DNA of 64,000 nt from NCBI GenBank assembly GCA_041399065.1, contig JAWKTN010000001.1:558001-622000 (forward strand), written 5' to 3'. The translations under genes and the position numbers were made by a program. Positions 43,571 to 52,346 of this stretch are shown here, one piece after another; the first letter of the stretch is position 1, and each line of letters begins with the position of its first letter. A model generated the notes under the pieces. That model saw only the letters and a program-made list of their open reading frames with translations. It had not been told where the DNA came from and did not search any database. This DNA comes from JAGQPD01 sp020426865 (GTDB taxonomy: Bacteria; Planctomycetota; Planctomycetia; Pirellulales; Pirellulaceae).

Positions 43571-44215
43571 ATGAGTTCACACGTTGCCCACCACTTCGAC
43601 GATGCCAACCAGCAATTCGATGCCGCGCGTTTGGGAATGTGGATCTTTCTGGCGACCGAGATCATGTTCTTCGGCGGGATGTTCGTCGGTTACACCGTTT
43701 ATCGGTTCAATCATCCCCGGGCCTTTGCCGAAGGCAGTTCCCACCTGCACCTTGTGGCCGGAACGGTGAACACGGCCGTGCTATTGCTGAGCAGCTTCAC
43801 GATGGCGCTGGCCGTGCGATGCTCGCAAACCAACCGGCGATCAGGGACTGTCTCTCTGCTCAGCGCCACAATGCTCTTGGGCGTCGTGTTTCTAGGAATC
43901 AAAGGTTATGAGTACGCGGAGAAATTCGCAGCCCACCATGTGCCTGGCACGACTTTTTCACTTGGTGAAACACACAATGCGTCCGTCGATTCCGAGAACG
44001 TTGAGTTGTTCTTTTCGTTCTATTTCGCCATGACGGGATTTCACGCGCTGCACATGATCATTGGTGTCGCCCTGGTGACGATCATAGCCGCTCAAGCCTG
44101 GAAACATCGTTTTTCGGCCGAGTATTACACACCGGTCGAAATCGCGGGACTCTACTGGCATTTCGTCGATATCGTGTGGGTATTCCTGTTTCCGTTGCTT
44201 TATCTGATTCACTAG
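43571..44215 (+). CDS. coxC: Cytochrome c oxidase subunit III
   Basis: A 214-residue membrane protein. Family landmarks: ARLGMWIFLATEIMFFGGMFV near the N-terminus, LGVVFLGIKGYEY, and FYFAMTGFHALHMIIGVALV followed by GLYWHFVDIVWVFLFPLLYL at the end. The ATG at 43571 is chosen; a TTG at 43562 overlapping the coxA stop by 4 bases (TTGA) would follow the operon's usual coupling and add three residues. Confidence 0.94.
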   Translation: MSSHVAHHFDDANQQFDAARLGMWIFLATEIMFFGGMFVGYTVYRFNHPRAFAEGSSHLHLVAGTVNTAVLLLSSFTMALAVRCSQTNRRSGTVSLLSATMLLGVVFLGIKGYEYAEKFAAHHVPGTTFSLGETHNASVDSENVELFFSFYFAMTGFHALHMIIGVALVTIIAAQAWKHRFSAEYYTPVEIAGLYWHFVDIVWVFLFPLLYLIH

Positions 44216-44217
44216 TC

Positions 44218-44496
44218 ATGATACATCACGTTGTTCCGATAAGAACTTACACTTTTGTGTTCATCGCGCTGCTGGCGTTGTTGGCTCTTACCGTCGCCGC
44301 CGCACAAATTGAGCACGGCGTTCTGAACCTCGTCCTCGGCCTTTCGATCGCCGCGTCGAAAGCACTGCTGATCGTGCTGTTCTTCATGCACATCCGTTAC
44401 AACACCTTCGTCATGTGCATGGCCGCCGTTGCGGGGTTCCTTTGGCTGGCGATCCTCATCACGTTGACGATGAGCGATTATGTAACGCGTATATGA
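44218..44496 (+). CDS. coxD: Cytochrome c oxidase subunit IV-like small membrane protein
   Basis: A 92-residue protein with three hydrophobic helices, matching the prokaryotic cytochrome c oxidase subunit IV family: FVFIALLALLALTVAAAQIE, GLSIAASKALLIVLFFMHIRYN with the conserved K-x-x-x-I-x-x-F-F-M-H segment, and AGFLWLAILITLTMSDY. It starts two bases after the coxC stop. It closes the respiratory operon. Confidence 0.88.
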   Translation: MIHHVVPIRTYTFVFIALLALLALTVAAAQIEHGVLNLVLGLSIAASKALLIVLFFMHIRYNTFVMCMAAVAGFLWLAILITLTMSDYVTRI

Positions 44497-44943
44497 GAAG
44501 ACGGCACAACTTGACGCCGCTACAATGTATTCCAGCCACTCGCGGTAGAGTAACTTGCGCCGAAAGCTAATCAGAATGGCCGTCACGGCTATTTGTGGCT
44601 CAGCCAAGTGAGCTGGCGAGGCTCCTCTAATTTTGCGTCGCTTGTAAGACGGCCGCTTCTTTCATCCAAATGAAATCGTGAACTAATACCGGTTTCTTGA
44701 CATGACGCCCGTGTTGGCGGGACGCGATTCCAGCTTTGTGTTTGGTCCGTTGAAACGGATGAAAACACGTATGTCCGGGCAAGTCCGCTGTCTGCCACCA
44801 ACGACAAGCTGTCGCACTTCGCACGGCGCATCGCCGTCTAAGAACAGCTATGACTGCGATTGATTTGGCTGGCACTCCATTTGCGTACCGGTTCAAGCAA
44901 ACCACTAACTTGCAGCGCAATGCGAGTCGCGGGACAACAGCGA
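44497..44943. other. Gene-free stretch after the oxidase operon
   Basis: About 450 bases with no gene I can support. Short open frames on both strands lack ribosome sites and recognisable composition. The end of the respiratory transcript probably lies here, although I see no strong GC hairpin followed by a T run. Confidence 0.4.
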
Positions 44944-45219
44944 ATGCCGGACACGTCTATCAACCAGAATGAGCCCACTCATGCCGACGGCCAAGACCAG
45001 CGCTCGCGCGAGGAATTGTGTCGTGAGCATCGACTTGTCCGTAGCGCCGGCGTCATTTCCCGACCGGTAATGGCCATGGCCTTCGGCCTTGTCTTTCTAC
45101 TCGTTGCTGCACTCGGCGCTGCTCAGTTTGGCCAGTGGCTTTGGGCCTCAGCCCTAGGCGCGATCGGAGCCGCGTCTGTGGCTTGGGCCGGGTACGCCTG
45201 GATGCACGCGAGCCAGTGA
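44944..45219 (+). CDS. Hypothetical small membrane protein
   Basis: A 91-residue protein with a polar, charged N-terminal half (MPDTSINQNEPTHADGQDQ) and two adjacent hydrophobic segments (AMAFGLVFLLVAALGAAQF and ASALGAIGAASVAWAGYAW). It is not recognised. It lies 37 bases before a peroxidase-like cytochrome gene and may be cotranscribed. The start is not backed by a clear ribosome site. Confidence 0.5.
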   Translation: MPDTSINQNEPTHADGQDQRSREELCREHRLVRSAGVISRPVMAMAFGLVFLLVAALGAAQFGQWLWASALGAIGAASVAWAGYAWMHASQ

Positions 45220-45256
45220 TCGGCACGGTGATCCAACTGAATGAAAGGAACCCACG

Positions 45257-46690
45257 ATGACACGATTGCGACAGCTCGGTCCTGCCAGCGCCTTTGCATG
45301 CCTGCTCGTGCTTTCGCTGGCAATCCATCTTGTGGCCCACGCGCAGGATACAAAGTCTGGCCAAAAGAGCTCGCCGTCGTTACCTGATCAGACCTACATG
45401 CCGGTCGTGATCGACCAGAACTTTGAAGAGGTCTATCAAGTCGATCAACAGCAGCAGCCCGATGTCATGGATCGGCAGGAAGAGTTGCTCGAGGACCGCT
45501 ACGATCTGAGCGACAAACCGTCGGACGTGATGATGTCGGCCGCGAGAAAGCCAGTACAAGAAGATGTGAGAGTGAAGTTGCCGGACGGGGTTACGTGGGC
45601 GAGCCTCGCCGAGATGTCGCCCGCCGAGATCAAGCGACAAGGTCTGTTTCCCACGGGATTCCGGCCCTTGCCGCATGCCCACCATGAAGTCGGCGGGCAA
45701 GTGTTCCCGAAGAACCAAATTGACGCAATTCGCAAGGCGGAAAGCCGCGACCTCGAGCGCTTTGACGTGTCGTTCGATTTGCCCACGCATCTGACGCCGG
45801 AGTTTCCGCCGCCGATCTTTTTGTCCAGCCGGCCGGACTTGGGTGACGTGTCAGAAGGCCAGGTACTGACGATCAAGAACTACTATGAACTGATGAAGGG
45901 CAAGCTGACGCCGGTGCAGATGGAAGGGCTGCGGCTGCTGCTCACGCCATTTCCCCAGCAGCAATTCAATCAGACCGAAGACCGCAAGGTGAAGGAGCCG
46001 AGTCTGGGCGTCACGTGTCTGGACTGTCATGTCAATGGCCACACCAATGCAGCCTTTCATCTGAATCCTGATACTCGCCCGCAGGAGGCCCGATTTCGAA
46101 TTGATACCGTCAGCCTGCGGGGCTTGTTCAATCAGCAAATTCATGGTTCGAAACGCTCGCTACGAAGCGTCGAGGACTTCACGCAGTTCGAGCAACGCAC
46201 GGCCTATTTCGATGGCGATCATGTCATTGCTGCGAAAAAGGGAGTCCATTTGCCAAATCGTTCCGATGCCGTGTCAATGATGGCCCAGATGCAGAACATG
46301 TTCGACTTGCCGCCAGCGCCGAAGCTGGATGAATTCGGCAAACTGATTCCGGGAAAAGCAACGGAACTGGAACTACAAGGCCAGGAGGTCTTCTTCGGCA
46401 AGGGCCGTTGTGCCGAATGCCACCCGTCGCCGTTCTACCTGGACAATCAGATGCACGACCTGCACATGGAACGCTTTTACGAGCCGGAACAAATCAACAA
46501 CCAATACAACATTGCCGATGGGCCCATCAAGACATTCACGCTCCGCGGCATCAAAGACTCGCCGCCGTACCATCACGACGGACGGTTGCTGACGTTGGAC
46601 GATACCGTCGAATTTTTCAATCTCGTTTTACAACTTGACCTGACGAGAGAGGAGAAGAGGTCTCTGGTGGCCTTTATGCGATGTCTCTGA
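45257..46690 (+). CDS. Dihaem cytochrome c peroxidase-like protein
   Basis: A 477-residue exported protein: a Sec signal (ASAFACLLVLSLAIHLVAHAQ) then about 200 residues without known motifs, followed by a dihaem region with CLDCHV (residue ~255) and CAECHP (~390). The C-terminal part (YNIADGPIKTFTLRGIKDSPPYHHDGRLLTLDDTVEFF) resembles the CcpA/MauG C-terminal domain. Peroxidase or other redox activity is inferred. The long N-terminal region is unusual for Ccp (typical length about 340). Start has AAAGGA upstream. Confidence 0.75.
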   Translation: MTRLRQLGPASAFACLLVLSLAIHLVAHAQDTKSGQKSSPSLPDQTYMPVVIDQNFEEVYQVDQQQQPDVMDRQEELLEDRYDLSDKPSDVMMSAARKPVQEDVRVKLPDGVTWASLAEMSPAEIKRQGLFPTGFRPLPHAHHEVGGQVFPKNQIDAIRKAESRDLERFDVSFDLPTHLTPEFPPPIFLSSRPDLGDVSEGQVLTIKNYYELMKGKLTPVQMEGLRLLLTPFPQQQFNQTEDRKVKEPSLGVTCLDCHVNGHTNAAFHLNPDTRPQEARFRIDTVSLRGLFNQQIHGSKRSLRSVEDFTQFEQRTAYFDGDHVIAAKKGVHLPNRSDAVSMMAQMQNMFDLPPAPKLDEFGKLIPGKATELELQGQEVFFGKGRCAECHPSPFYLDNQMHDLHMERFYEPEQINNQYNIADGPIKTFTLRGIKDSPPYHHDGRLLTLDDTVEFFNLVLQLDLTREEKRSLVAFMRCL

Positions 46691-46782
46691 ACATGGGATC
46701 GTGGAGCAAGCGACAATCATGATAGGTGCTACGCCTGCCAAACAAGAAACCATTGAAAGCTTTTGAACGAAGGAGCAAACAA

Positions 46783-48432
46783 ATGAGACTATATCAGCCC
46801 ATCTCACGAACGTTCCGACGCACTATTTGCTTGTCAGTCACCGCAATCGTCACGATGCTCGCCGGCGTGGACGCAGCGGAATTGAATCCAGCGCAGATAC
46901 CCACGGATGCCAAGTGGTTGATTCACATCAACCAAGAGAAGCTGTCCGATCTGAAGGTGGTTGAAACGCTCCGCGACGAGTATCCGAAGATCGACAACGC
47001 AATCCGCCAATGGTTTAAGAATCGGTATGGCATCGACCTGCAAGTAGACTTGCAATCGCTGACGATGTTCAGCCGTGATTACCGGGCCCACACAGGAACC
47101 GTGCTTCTACAAACCGAGTACGACGAAGAAAACATCAAGACGCTTCTGCGGAAGAGTGACCTTTCAAAGAAGCGTGACGGTTTGAAGCAGACCACGTGGA
47201 AAGGTCACACCCTCTACACGGTCACGCTGGCCAAACATGATCATCAGCACGAGCACGGCGAAACAAGCAGTGACGGCGAAGATCACGACCACTCCGGCGG
47301 CAAGGAGATGACGGTCTATTTCGGCAAGGGGTTGGTCGTCTTGGCATCTTCTGTTCCGAATGCCAAATCGTATTTGCGGCTACTAGAAGGCAACGCCCCG
47401 TCGCTGAAGGGGACGGAGTCGCGGCTGATCGACGAGGCCCCCGCCGGCGCGGTGATCTATGGCGCCGCCATTAAACTTGGACGACTTGACCGATACAAGA
47501 TGCTAATGCCGTTGCTGCAGCAACAGGAGCAGTGCGTCTATGCGTTCGGCCAGCGTGACGACAAACTGTTCGAGACTCTGACGCTCACCGCCCAGTCGGA
47601 AGAAGTCGCAAAGGAGACGACGGAGGTTCTGGAGGGCCTGATCGCATACGAGCGACTCTGTGCCGCTGGAAGTAAGCCACTCACCAGGTTGATGAACAAC
47701 GTGGAGCTAACTCCTAGCGGAACGAGAGCAAGGGTGACATGGGAAGGTGACTCAGAACTGGTCGTCGCAGCAGTTCGCGACTCCGGCCAGCGTGTCGATC
47801 AGTGGATGAAGGTTCTGGAAATTCCCCGCTGGCACAGCGGCGAAGAACAGTCGCACCAAGTCGACCTGGCCTCGCAGGAGCAGCCCCGTGAGAGGCGTAT
47901 GGCTCGTCGTGCGTGGTTGGGCGCGATGATCCGCGCCGCCGGCGGTATGGGCGTCGAGATCGCTCGCATCTATCTGGACAGCCCGGCCGAAAAGGCCGGT
48001 CTGAAAGCCGGTGACCGCATCACGCAGATCGACGGCACAGACGTGTCGTCGCCGCAGGTTGTCACTCAGCAGATCGCGAAGCTAGAACCAGGTACGAAGA
48101 TAGACATCGTTGCCGAGCGCGACGGCGAAGAGCTGGCCGTGGAGGTTGAAGTCGGCAATCTGGAAGATTTTCATGAGCGGTTGTTTGGCAAACGGTTTCG
48201 CCAGAAGTTCGACGATTTTCACAAAATGTTCGATCCCGACTTTGACGGCGTTCCCGAAGGAGTCTTCTCGTTTCGCATTCCGATGGGCGATGACGACGAG
48301 GTGACGCTGCGCGAGCTCCTGCGGGAAATGCGGGAAGAGCTGAGGCAGTTCCGCCAGGAGTTCCGCGAGTCCACCGGCAATGAGCGTGACTCGTCGAACG
48401 AAAAAGGCGCGGAAGCATCGCCGGAAGGATAA
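46783..48432 (+). CDS. Exported PDZ-domain protein with His-rich loop
   Basis: A 549-residue secreted protein with a signal peptide ending near GVDA. Residues about 35-380 form a domain of unknown family that contains a His/Asp-rich insertion (HDHQHEH and EDHDH, residues 152-170), a possible metal-binding loop. A PDZ domain follows (about 385-480), with LDSPAEKAGLKAGDRITQIDG as the ligand-binding part. The tail is a charged coiled coil (ELLREMREELRQFRQEFRE). No protease triad is seen, so it is probably a binding or sensing protein rather than an HtrA protease. GAAGGAG precedes the start. Confidence 0.75.
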   Translation: MRLYQPISRTFRRTICLSVTAIVTMLAGVDAAELNPAQIPTDAKWLIHINQEKLSDLKVVETLRDEYPKIDNAIRQWFKNRYGIDLQVDLQSLTMFSRDYRAHTGTVLLQTEYDEENIKTLLRKSDLSKKRDGLKQTTWKGHTLYTVTLAKHDHQHEHGETSSDGEDHDHSGGKEMTVYFGKGLVVLASSVPNAKSYLRLLEGNAPSLKGTESRLIDEAPAGAVIYGAAIKLGRLDRYKMLMPLLQQQEQCVYAFGQRDDKLFETLTLTAQSEEVAKETTEVLEGLIAYERLCAAGSKPLTRLMNNVELTPSGTRARVTWEGDSELVVAAVRDSGQRVDQWMKVLEIPRWHSGEEQSHQVDLASQEQPRERRMARRAWLGAMIRAAGGMGVEIARIYLDSPAEKAGLKAGDRITQIDGTDVSSPQVVTQQIAKLEPGTKIDIVAERDGEELAVEVEVGNLEDFHERLFGKRFRQKFDDFHKMFDPDFDGVPEGVFSFRIPMGDDDEVTLRELLREMREELRQFRQEFRESTGNERDSSNEKGAEASPEG

Positions 48433-48435
48433 GGA

Positions 48436-48726
48436 ATGATGTCAACCAAGTGTGTTGCATGCGAGGTGGAGTTCATCGGCGGGCCGATTGACGGCCATGT
48501 CGAGTCGCTCGACTATCCGGCCACACCCTATATCTCTGCAACAGCTTCTGAACCTGGGCACATCGGAGAATGGCTGCGGCAATTGTTGCCATGGAACAAA
48601 CGCGTAAAAACGGTCGCGGTCTACGAATTACACGAGTCGGAAGGCCAACTCCAATACCGGCACGCTGGATCATCCACATCGGTGCCTGGCACTTTGCCGT
48701 GTGTCCGCGTTGACATGGTGTGCTGA
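48436..48726 (+). CDS. Hypothetical protein
   Basis: A 96-residue protein with no recognised domain. EFIGGPIDGHVESL near the N-terminus and VAVYELHESEGQLQYRHAG in the second half read like a small beta-rich protein; a C-x2-C pair is at residues 6-9 (CVAC). It begins three bases after the PDZ gene stop, with AAGGA directly before the ATG, so it is probably part of the same transcript. An ATG one codon later is equally possible. Confidence 0.6.
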   Translation: MMSTKCVACEVEFIGGPIDGHVESLDYPATPYISATASEPGHIGEWLRQLLPWNKRVKTVAVYELHESEGQLQYRHAGSSTSVPGTLPCVRVDMVC

Positions 48727-48762
48727 TGGCTCTCGGCCAACTGAACCTTGGGAGTAAACGAA

Positions 48763-48942
48763 ATGAGACGAGTCGCGGCTTTCTTGCTGGTCATTGTAGT
48801 TGCGGGGCTCGGATGCAAACCAAGCGACGTTGAAAGGGAAGCAGAACCAGAAACGCCGCCACCAGTTGTGCCCACACCGCCGCCGGCCGGACTCGAAAGC
48901 AATCCAGGCCGACCACAACCAGAGCGCCCACCGGAGCCTTGA
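48763..48942 (+). CDS. Small proline-rich lipoprotein
   Basis: A 59-residue protein: MRRVAAFLLVIVVAGLGC is a lipoprotein signal ending in the lipobox AGLGC, and the mature part is an acidic and proline-rich tail (PETPPPVVPTPPPAG). It probably decorates a membrane; no function can be assigned. GGGAG precedes the start, and the stop is two bases from the next start. Confidence 0.7.
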   Translation: MRRVAAFLLVIVVAGLGCKPSDVEREAEPETPPPVVPTPPPAGLESNPGRPQPERPPEP

Positions 48943-48944
48943 CC

Positions 48945-49466
48945 ATGTCGAATCACTGTGTCGTTGCCGTCTATGAGTCGTTTGATGAGGCCAAGCAGGC
49001 TGTTCAAGCATTGGAGAAATCCGATTTCCCCTCGGAACAGGTTTCGTTGGTTACGCACAGCGTGCCCGAAGAAGTACTACAAGAGGAAGTGCTTCAATAC
49101 GGCGACGAGACCGAAAAGGACGCCGTAAAGGGTGCCGGTGTCGGCGGGTTGCTTGGATTGCTGCTCGGCACGCCACTGCTGATGATTCCAGGCATCGGCC
49201 CAGTGCTCATCGCCGGCCCACTGGCTGCCGGCCTGACCGGCGCGATCGTCGGTGGACTGCTGGGAGCCATGGCCGGATGGGGCGTCCATGAAGACCATGT
49301 GCAGCAATACGAGCAGGAAGTAAAGGATGGCAAACTGCTGGTCGTCGCCAACGGCGATCCAAGACACACGGCCGAGGCACAGCGTGTTCTCAGAGAAATG
49401 AACGCGGAAGACATCCACCTCCATGCGCCGATCAGTGCGGACGCGCCAGAGGTCGATGATTCCTGA
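48945..49466 (+). CDS. General-stress-protein-17M-like (YflT domain) membrane-associated protein
   Basis: A 173-residue protein. The N-terminal fold NHCVVAVYESFDEAKQAVQAL and the C-terminal LLVVANGDPRHTAEAQRVL make a ferredoxin-like alpha/beta pair as in YflT/DUF1269 proteins. Between them is a long glycine-rich hydrophobic hairpin (GAGVGGLLGLLLGTPLLMI, GPLAAGLTGAIVGGLLGA) probably inserted in the membrane. A stress role is inferred from family membership. The ATG at 48945 is chosen over a TTG at 48939 that overlaps the previous stop. Confidence 0.7.
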   Translation: MSNHCVVAVYESFDEAKQAVQALEKSDFPSEQVSLVTHSVPEEVLQEEVLQYGDETEKDAVKGAGVGGLLGLLLGTPLLMIPGIGPVLIAGPLAAGLTGAIVGGLLGAMAGWGVHEDHVQQYEQEVKDGKLLVVANGDPRHTAEAQRVLREMNAEDIHLHAPISADAPEVDDS

Positions 49467-49484
49467 ATCATACGGCCACATGCC

Positions 49485-49763
49485 ATGAACGAAGATGACG
49501 TCATTGGACAACTTGAAACCGAATTGAAGCGATTGGATGCGAGCGACGCATTCGTCGAACTTGACGAGGAATTTGAACCAGATGCGGGAAAACTTGTTCA
49601 CCTGCGGATTGGTGGAGGGTACTGGCATTTCCTGCCAGGCACGTTGCTGCCGTTGCTGCAGAACCTGCCGGACAAAGCAGGAAGTGAGGCACTCAACGAG
49701 CGGAATGCCAGCATGGTCTGGCATGGTCCGTCCCCGAAAGGTTCCAGGGACACTTCGCCATAG
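49485..49763 (+). CDS. Hypothetical acidic protein
   Basis: A 92-residue protein rich in Asp and Glu at its N-terminus (MNEDDVIGQLETELKRLDAS) followed by KLVHLRIGGGYWHFLPGTLLPLL. No family is recognised. Position within a run of short plus-strand genes supports expression, but there is no clear ribosome site; moderately uncertain. Confidence 0.45.
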   Translation: MNEDDVIGQLETELKRLDASDAFVELDEEFEPDAGKLVHLRIGGGYWHFLPGTLLPLLQNLPDKAGSEALNERNASMVWHGPSPKGSRDTSP

Positions 49764-49840
49764 CTATGTTCCCGTGGAGGGAAAGAGCGCACGGAACGCG
49801 TCACCAACCTGACATACTGATCAGCGAAAGGAGAACTGTT

Positions 49841-50290
49841 ATGACTAAGCAAATGCAAATCAATGAAAACGTAACCGTTAGCGGACAGCCGTCAGAGGAT
49901 GACCTCGAGAAGTTGGCTGCGGACGATTTCAAGACCGTCGTCAACTTGCGGACCGAAGGCGAGAAAGATCAACCTTTTTCGCCCGACGCCGAAGGTGAAA
50001 AGGTCCGTGAGCTGGGAATGGAGTATGTCCACTTTCCGGTTTCTAGGGACGAGATGAGTCCGGAGTTGGAGGACGAGTTCCGCCAACGGCTTCCCTCGTT
50101 TACGCCACCAGTCTTTGTCCACTGCGGTTCCGGCAAGCGGGCTGGCGCATTTGTCGTGATGGACAAAGCGATCAACGAGGGTTGGTCCGGCGAGGATACG
50201 CTCAGGCGAGCCGAGGAAATGGGCTTCGAGTGCAAGGTGCCGGAGATCAAAGAGTTCGTGAAAAGCTACGTCGACAGTCGGCAGTCGTAA
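49841..50290 (+). CDS. BLH-type protein tyrosine phosphatase-like phosphatase (DUF442)
   Basis: A 149-residue protein whose P-loop, VFVHCGSGKRAGAF, has the HC-x5-R signature of cysteine phosphatases. INENVTVSGQPSEDDLEKLA and FKTVVNLRTEGEKDQP are the family's typical N-terminal strand and loop (DUF442, 'beta-lactamase hydrolase-like'). It is directly followed, 12 bases on, by an MBL-fold/rhodanese gene; this pairing occurs as a fusion in the Blh sulfide-oxidation proteins. Start follows GAAAGGAG. Confidence 0.82.
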   Translation: MTKQMQINENVTVSGQPSEDDLEKLAADDFKTVVNLRTEGEKDQPFSPDAEGEKVRELGMEYVHFPVSRDEMSPELEDEFRQRLPSFTPPVFVHCGSGKRAGAFVVMDKAINEGWSGEDTLRRAEEMGFECKVPEIKEFVKSYVDSRQS

Positions 50291-50302
50291 GGGAATCTAT
50301 CT

Positions 50303-51718
50303 ATGCTAATGCACCAACGCTTTGTTCCAGGGCTGGCGATCGCGTCATACATAGTCGGCGACGAGAAAACGGGCGACGCGGTCGTCATCGACCCAACGCG
50401 CGACGTAGACTACTTTACTCGCTTCGCTCGTGTCAACGATTTGCACATCCGCCACATTGTCGAAACGCACGTTCACGCAGATTTCGTTTCCGGCTCGCGT
50501 GAGTTGAAGGCCCGCTTGAACGACCAGCCGACCATCCATTGTTCGGGCAACGGCGGCGACGACTGGACGCAGGCTTACGCCGACCGGTACGTGAAGGAAG
50601 GCGACAAGCTGGAGCTGGGCGACGCGCGATTGGAGTTCCTGCACATGCCCGGCCACACGCCGGAGCACATCTGCATCGCGCTCAAGGACACGTCCCGAAG
50701 CGCGGACGTCCCGTGGGTGTTGTTCACCGGCGACTTTCTGTTCGTGGGCGACGTGGGCCGGCCCGATTTGTTGGGCGAAGAGGCCCGCCAGGAACTGGCT
50801 CACCAGCTTTACGGCAGCGTGTTCGATAAGCTTCCGCAGTTGCCGGACATCACAGAAGTCTTCCCGGCACACGGAGCCGGTTCGCTATGCGGCAAGGCGA
50901 TCGGCTCGCGCCGCAGCTCGACCGTTGGGTACGAACGTCGGTTCAACCCGTCGCTTCAAGAGAAGCCGGAAGAAGAGTGGACGCGCGCGTTGCTCGATCA
51001 GATGCCGCTGGCACCGCCGTATTTTCGTCGCATGAAGCAAGTCAACAAAGGCGGTCCGCCGATCATCGGGCCGGAACTTCCAGGTCAGAAGCGTTGGAAC
51101 GCCAGGCAGGTTTACGATCGAGTCTGCGAAAAGTGCCTGATCGTCGACGTTCGTTTCAAAGAGGCGTTCGCGGCGGCCCACATTCCCGGCGCGATCAACA
51201 TTCCGCTGGGCGACAACTTGCCGACGTGGACCGGCTGGGTTCTGCCCTACGATCGCCCGACCCTGCTGATACTTGACGACCCAGCCGACCTGCCGGCGGT
51301 CACGACGCACCTGCTCCGCGTCGGCTTCGATGACGTGCGAGGGTATCTCGAAGGCGGCATGGATGCCTGGGAAACCGGTGGCTTTCCGCTCACGACGCTC
51401 AGCGCGGCATCGGTTCAACAGCTTCATGAACAACTCAAAGACATTCGTGACGGTTCACTGACATTGCTCGACGTGCGAACGGAAAAGGAATGGAACGACG
51501 GCCACGTCGAAGGCGCGCTGCACATTCACGGCGGCAAGTTACAGGAACGCTTTGAAGATGTACCGCGCGACAAACCTGTCGCCGTGATCTGCGGGTCAGG
51601 TTATCGTGCGTCGATTGCCGCCTCGTTTCTGAAGCGAGAAGGCTTTGACGACGTAACGAATATCGTGGGAGGCATGTCCGCCTGGCAAGCCGCCGAATTG
51701 CCGATGACACACGAGTAA
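50303..51718 (+). CDS. MBL-fold persulfide-dioxygenase-like hydrolase with two rhodanese domains
   Basis: A 471-residue enzyme. The metallo-beta-lactamase domain (about 1-250) has HVHADFVSG, FLHMPGHTPEHICIAL, GDFLFVGDVGRPDLLG and PAHGAGSLCG, matching ETHE1/Blh persulfide dioxygenases. Two rhodanese domains follow: the first (about 270-365) reads LLILDDPAD where the active-site Cys should be, so it is likely inactive; the second (380-465) has the Cys in VAVICGSGYRASIAAS. Glutathione persulfide oxidation and sulfur transfer are inferred. It is likely cotranscribed with the phosphatase upstream. AGGGA precedes the ATG. Confidence 0.85.
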   Translation: MLMHQRFVPGLAIASYIVGDEKTGDAVVIDPTRDVDYFTRFARVNDLHIRHIVETHVHADFVSGSRELKARLNDQPTIHCSGNGGDDWTQAYADRYVKEGDKLELGDARLEFLHMPGHTPEHICIALKDTSRSADVPWVLFTGDFLFVGDVGRPDLLGEEARQELAHQLYGSVFDKLPQLPDITEVFPAHGAGSLCGKAIGSRRSSTVGYERRFNPSLQEKPEEEWTRALLDQMPLAPPYFRRMKQVNKGGPPIIGPELPGQKRWNARQVYDRVCEKCLIVDVRFKEAFAAAHIPGAINIPLGDNLPTWTGWVLPYDRPTLLILDDPADLPAVTTHLLRVGFDDVRGYLEGGMDAWETGGFPLTTLSAASVQQLHEQLKDIRDGSLTLLDVRTEKEWNDGHVEGALHIHGGKLQERFEDVPRDKPVAVICGSGYRASIAASFLKREGFDDVTNIVGGMSAWQAAELPMTHE

Positions 51719-51743
51719 CTGTCAACAATGGGAGAAAGCTGTC

Positions 51744-52334
51744 ATGAGTACGAGCCACGTTGAAATAGACCATCCAAATCAAACGCATGCCGTTGGCCAG
51801 ATTCGCAAGCGCCCGTGGTGGTTCGCAGCATGCGGCGTCCTGTTGGTCGTTGTTGGGATGGTCGCGATCATGGCCGCATTTTGGGCGACGCTTGCCACGG
51901 TGCTCTTTTTCGCGGTGTTGCTTTTGATCGCCGGCGTAGGTCAAATCGCCGACGCGACCGCGACGCGAAAGGAGCCAGGCTTTGGTTGGCGGCTGGGAAT
52001 CGGAATTCTGACAGCGCTTGTGGGCGGGCTGATTGTCTTTGATCCAGTTGGTGGCGCTATCGGTCTGACATTGCTGATCGCCATATTCTTCATTTTCGAA
52101 GGCGTCTTGAGACTCGTGTTGGCCAGTCAGCTCATTGGCGGCGGCAAAAGCTGGTTCATCGCCAGCGGCGTGCTCGATTTTGTTTTGGGGCTACTCATCG
52201 CTATCCAGTGGCCAGCATCAGGCGTGTGGGTGATTGGACTTTTCCTGGGTATCGACCTGATGCTTCTCGGAATGGCCATGCTTTTGCTGTCCGCCCATCG
52301 GTCAAAATCGCTGTCGACTTGGCCCGCCACATGA
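51744..52334 (+). CDS. HdeD-family membrane protein
   Basis: A 196-residue protein with six hydrophobic helices in three pairs (for instance WWFAACGVLLVVVGMVAIM and GGLIVFDPVGGAIGLTLLI), the DUF308/HdeD pattern. HdeD in E. coli contributes to acid resistance; a role in acid or membrane stress is likely here too. Start follows GGGAGAAAG at 51744, 25 bases after the previous stop. Confidence 0.85.
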   Translation: MSTSHVEIDHPNQTHAVGQIRKRPWWFAACGVLLVVVGMVAIMAAFWATLATVLFFAVLLLIAGVGQIADATATRKEPGFGWRLGIGILTALVGGLIVFDPVGGAIGLTLLIAIFFIFEGVLRLVLASQLIGGGKSWFIASGVLDFVLGLLIAIQWPASGVWVIGLFLGIDLMLLGMAMLLLSAHRSKSLSTWPAT

Positions 52335-52346
52335 AAGAGAAAATCA

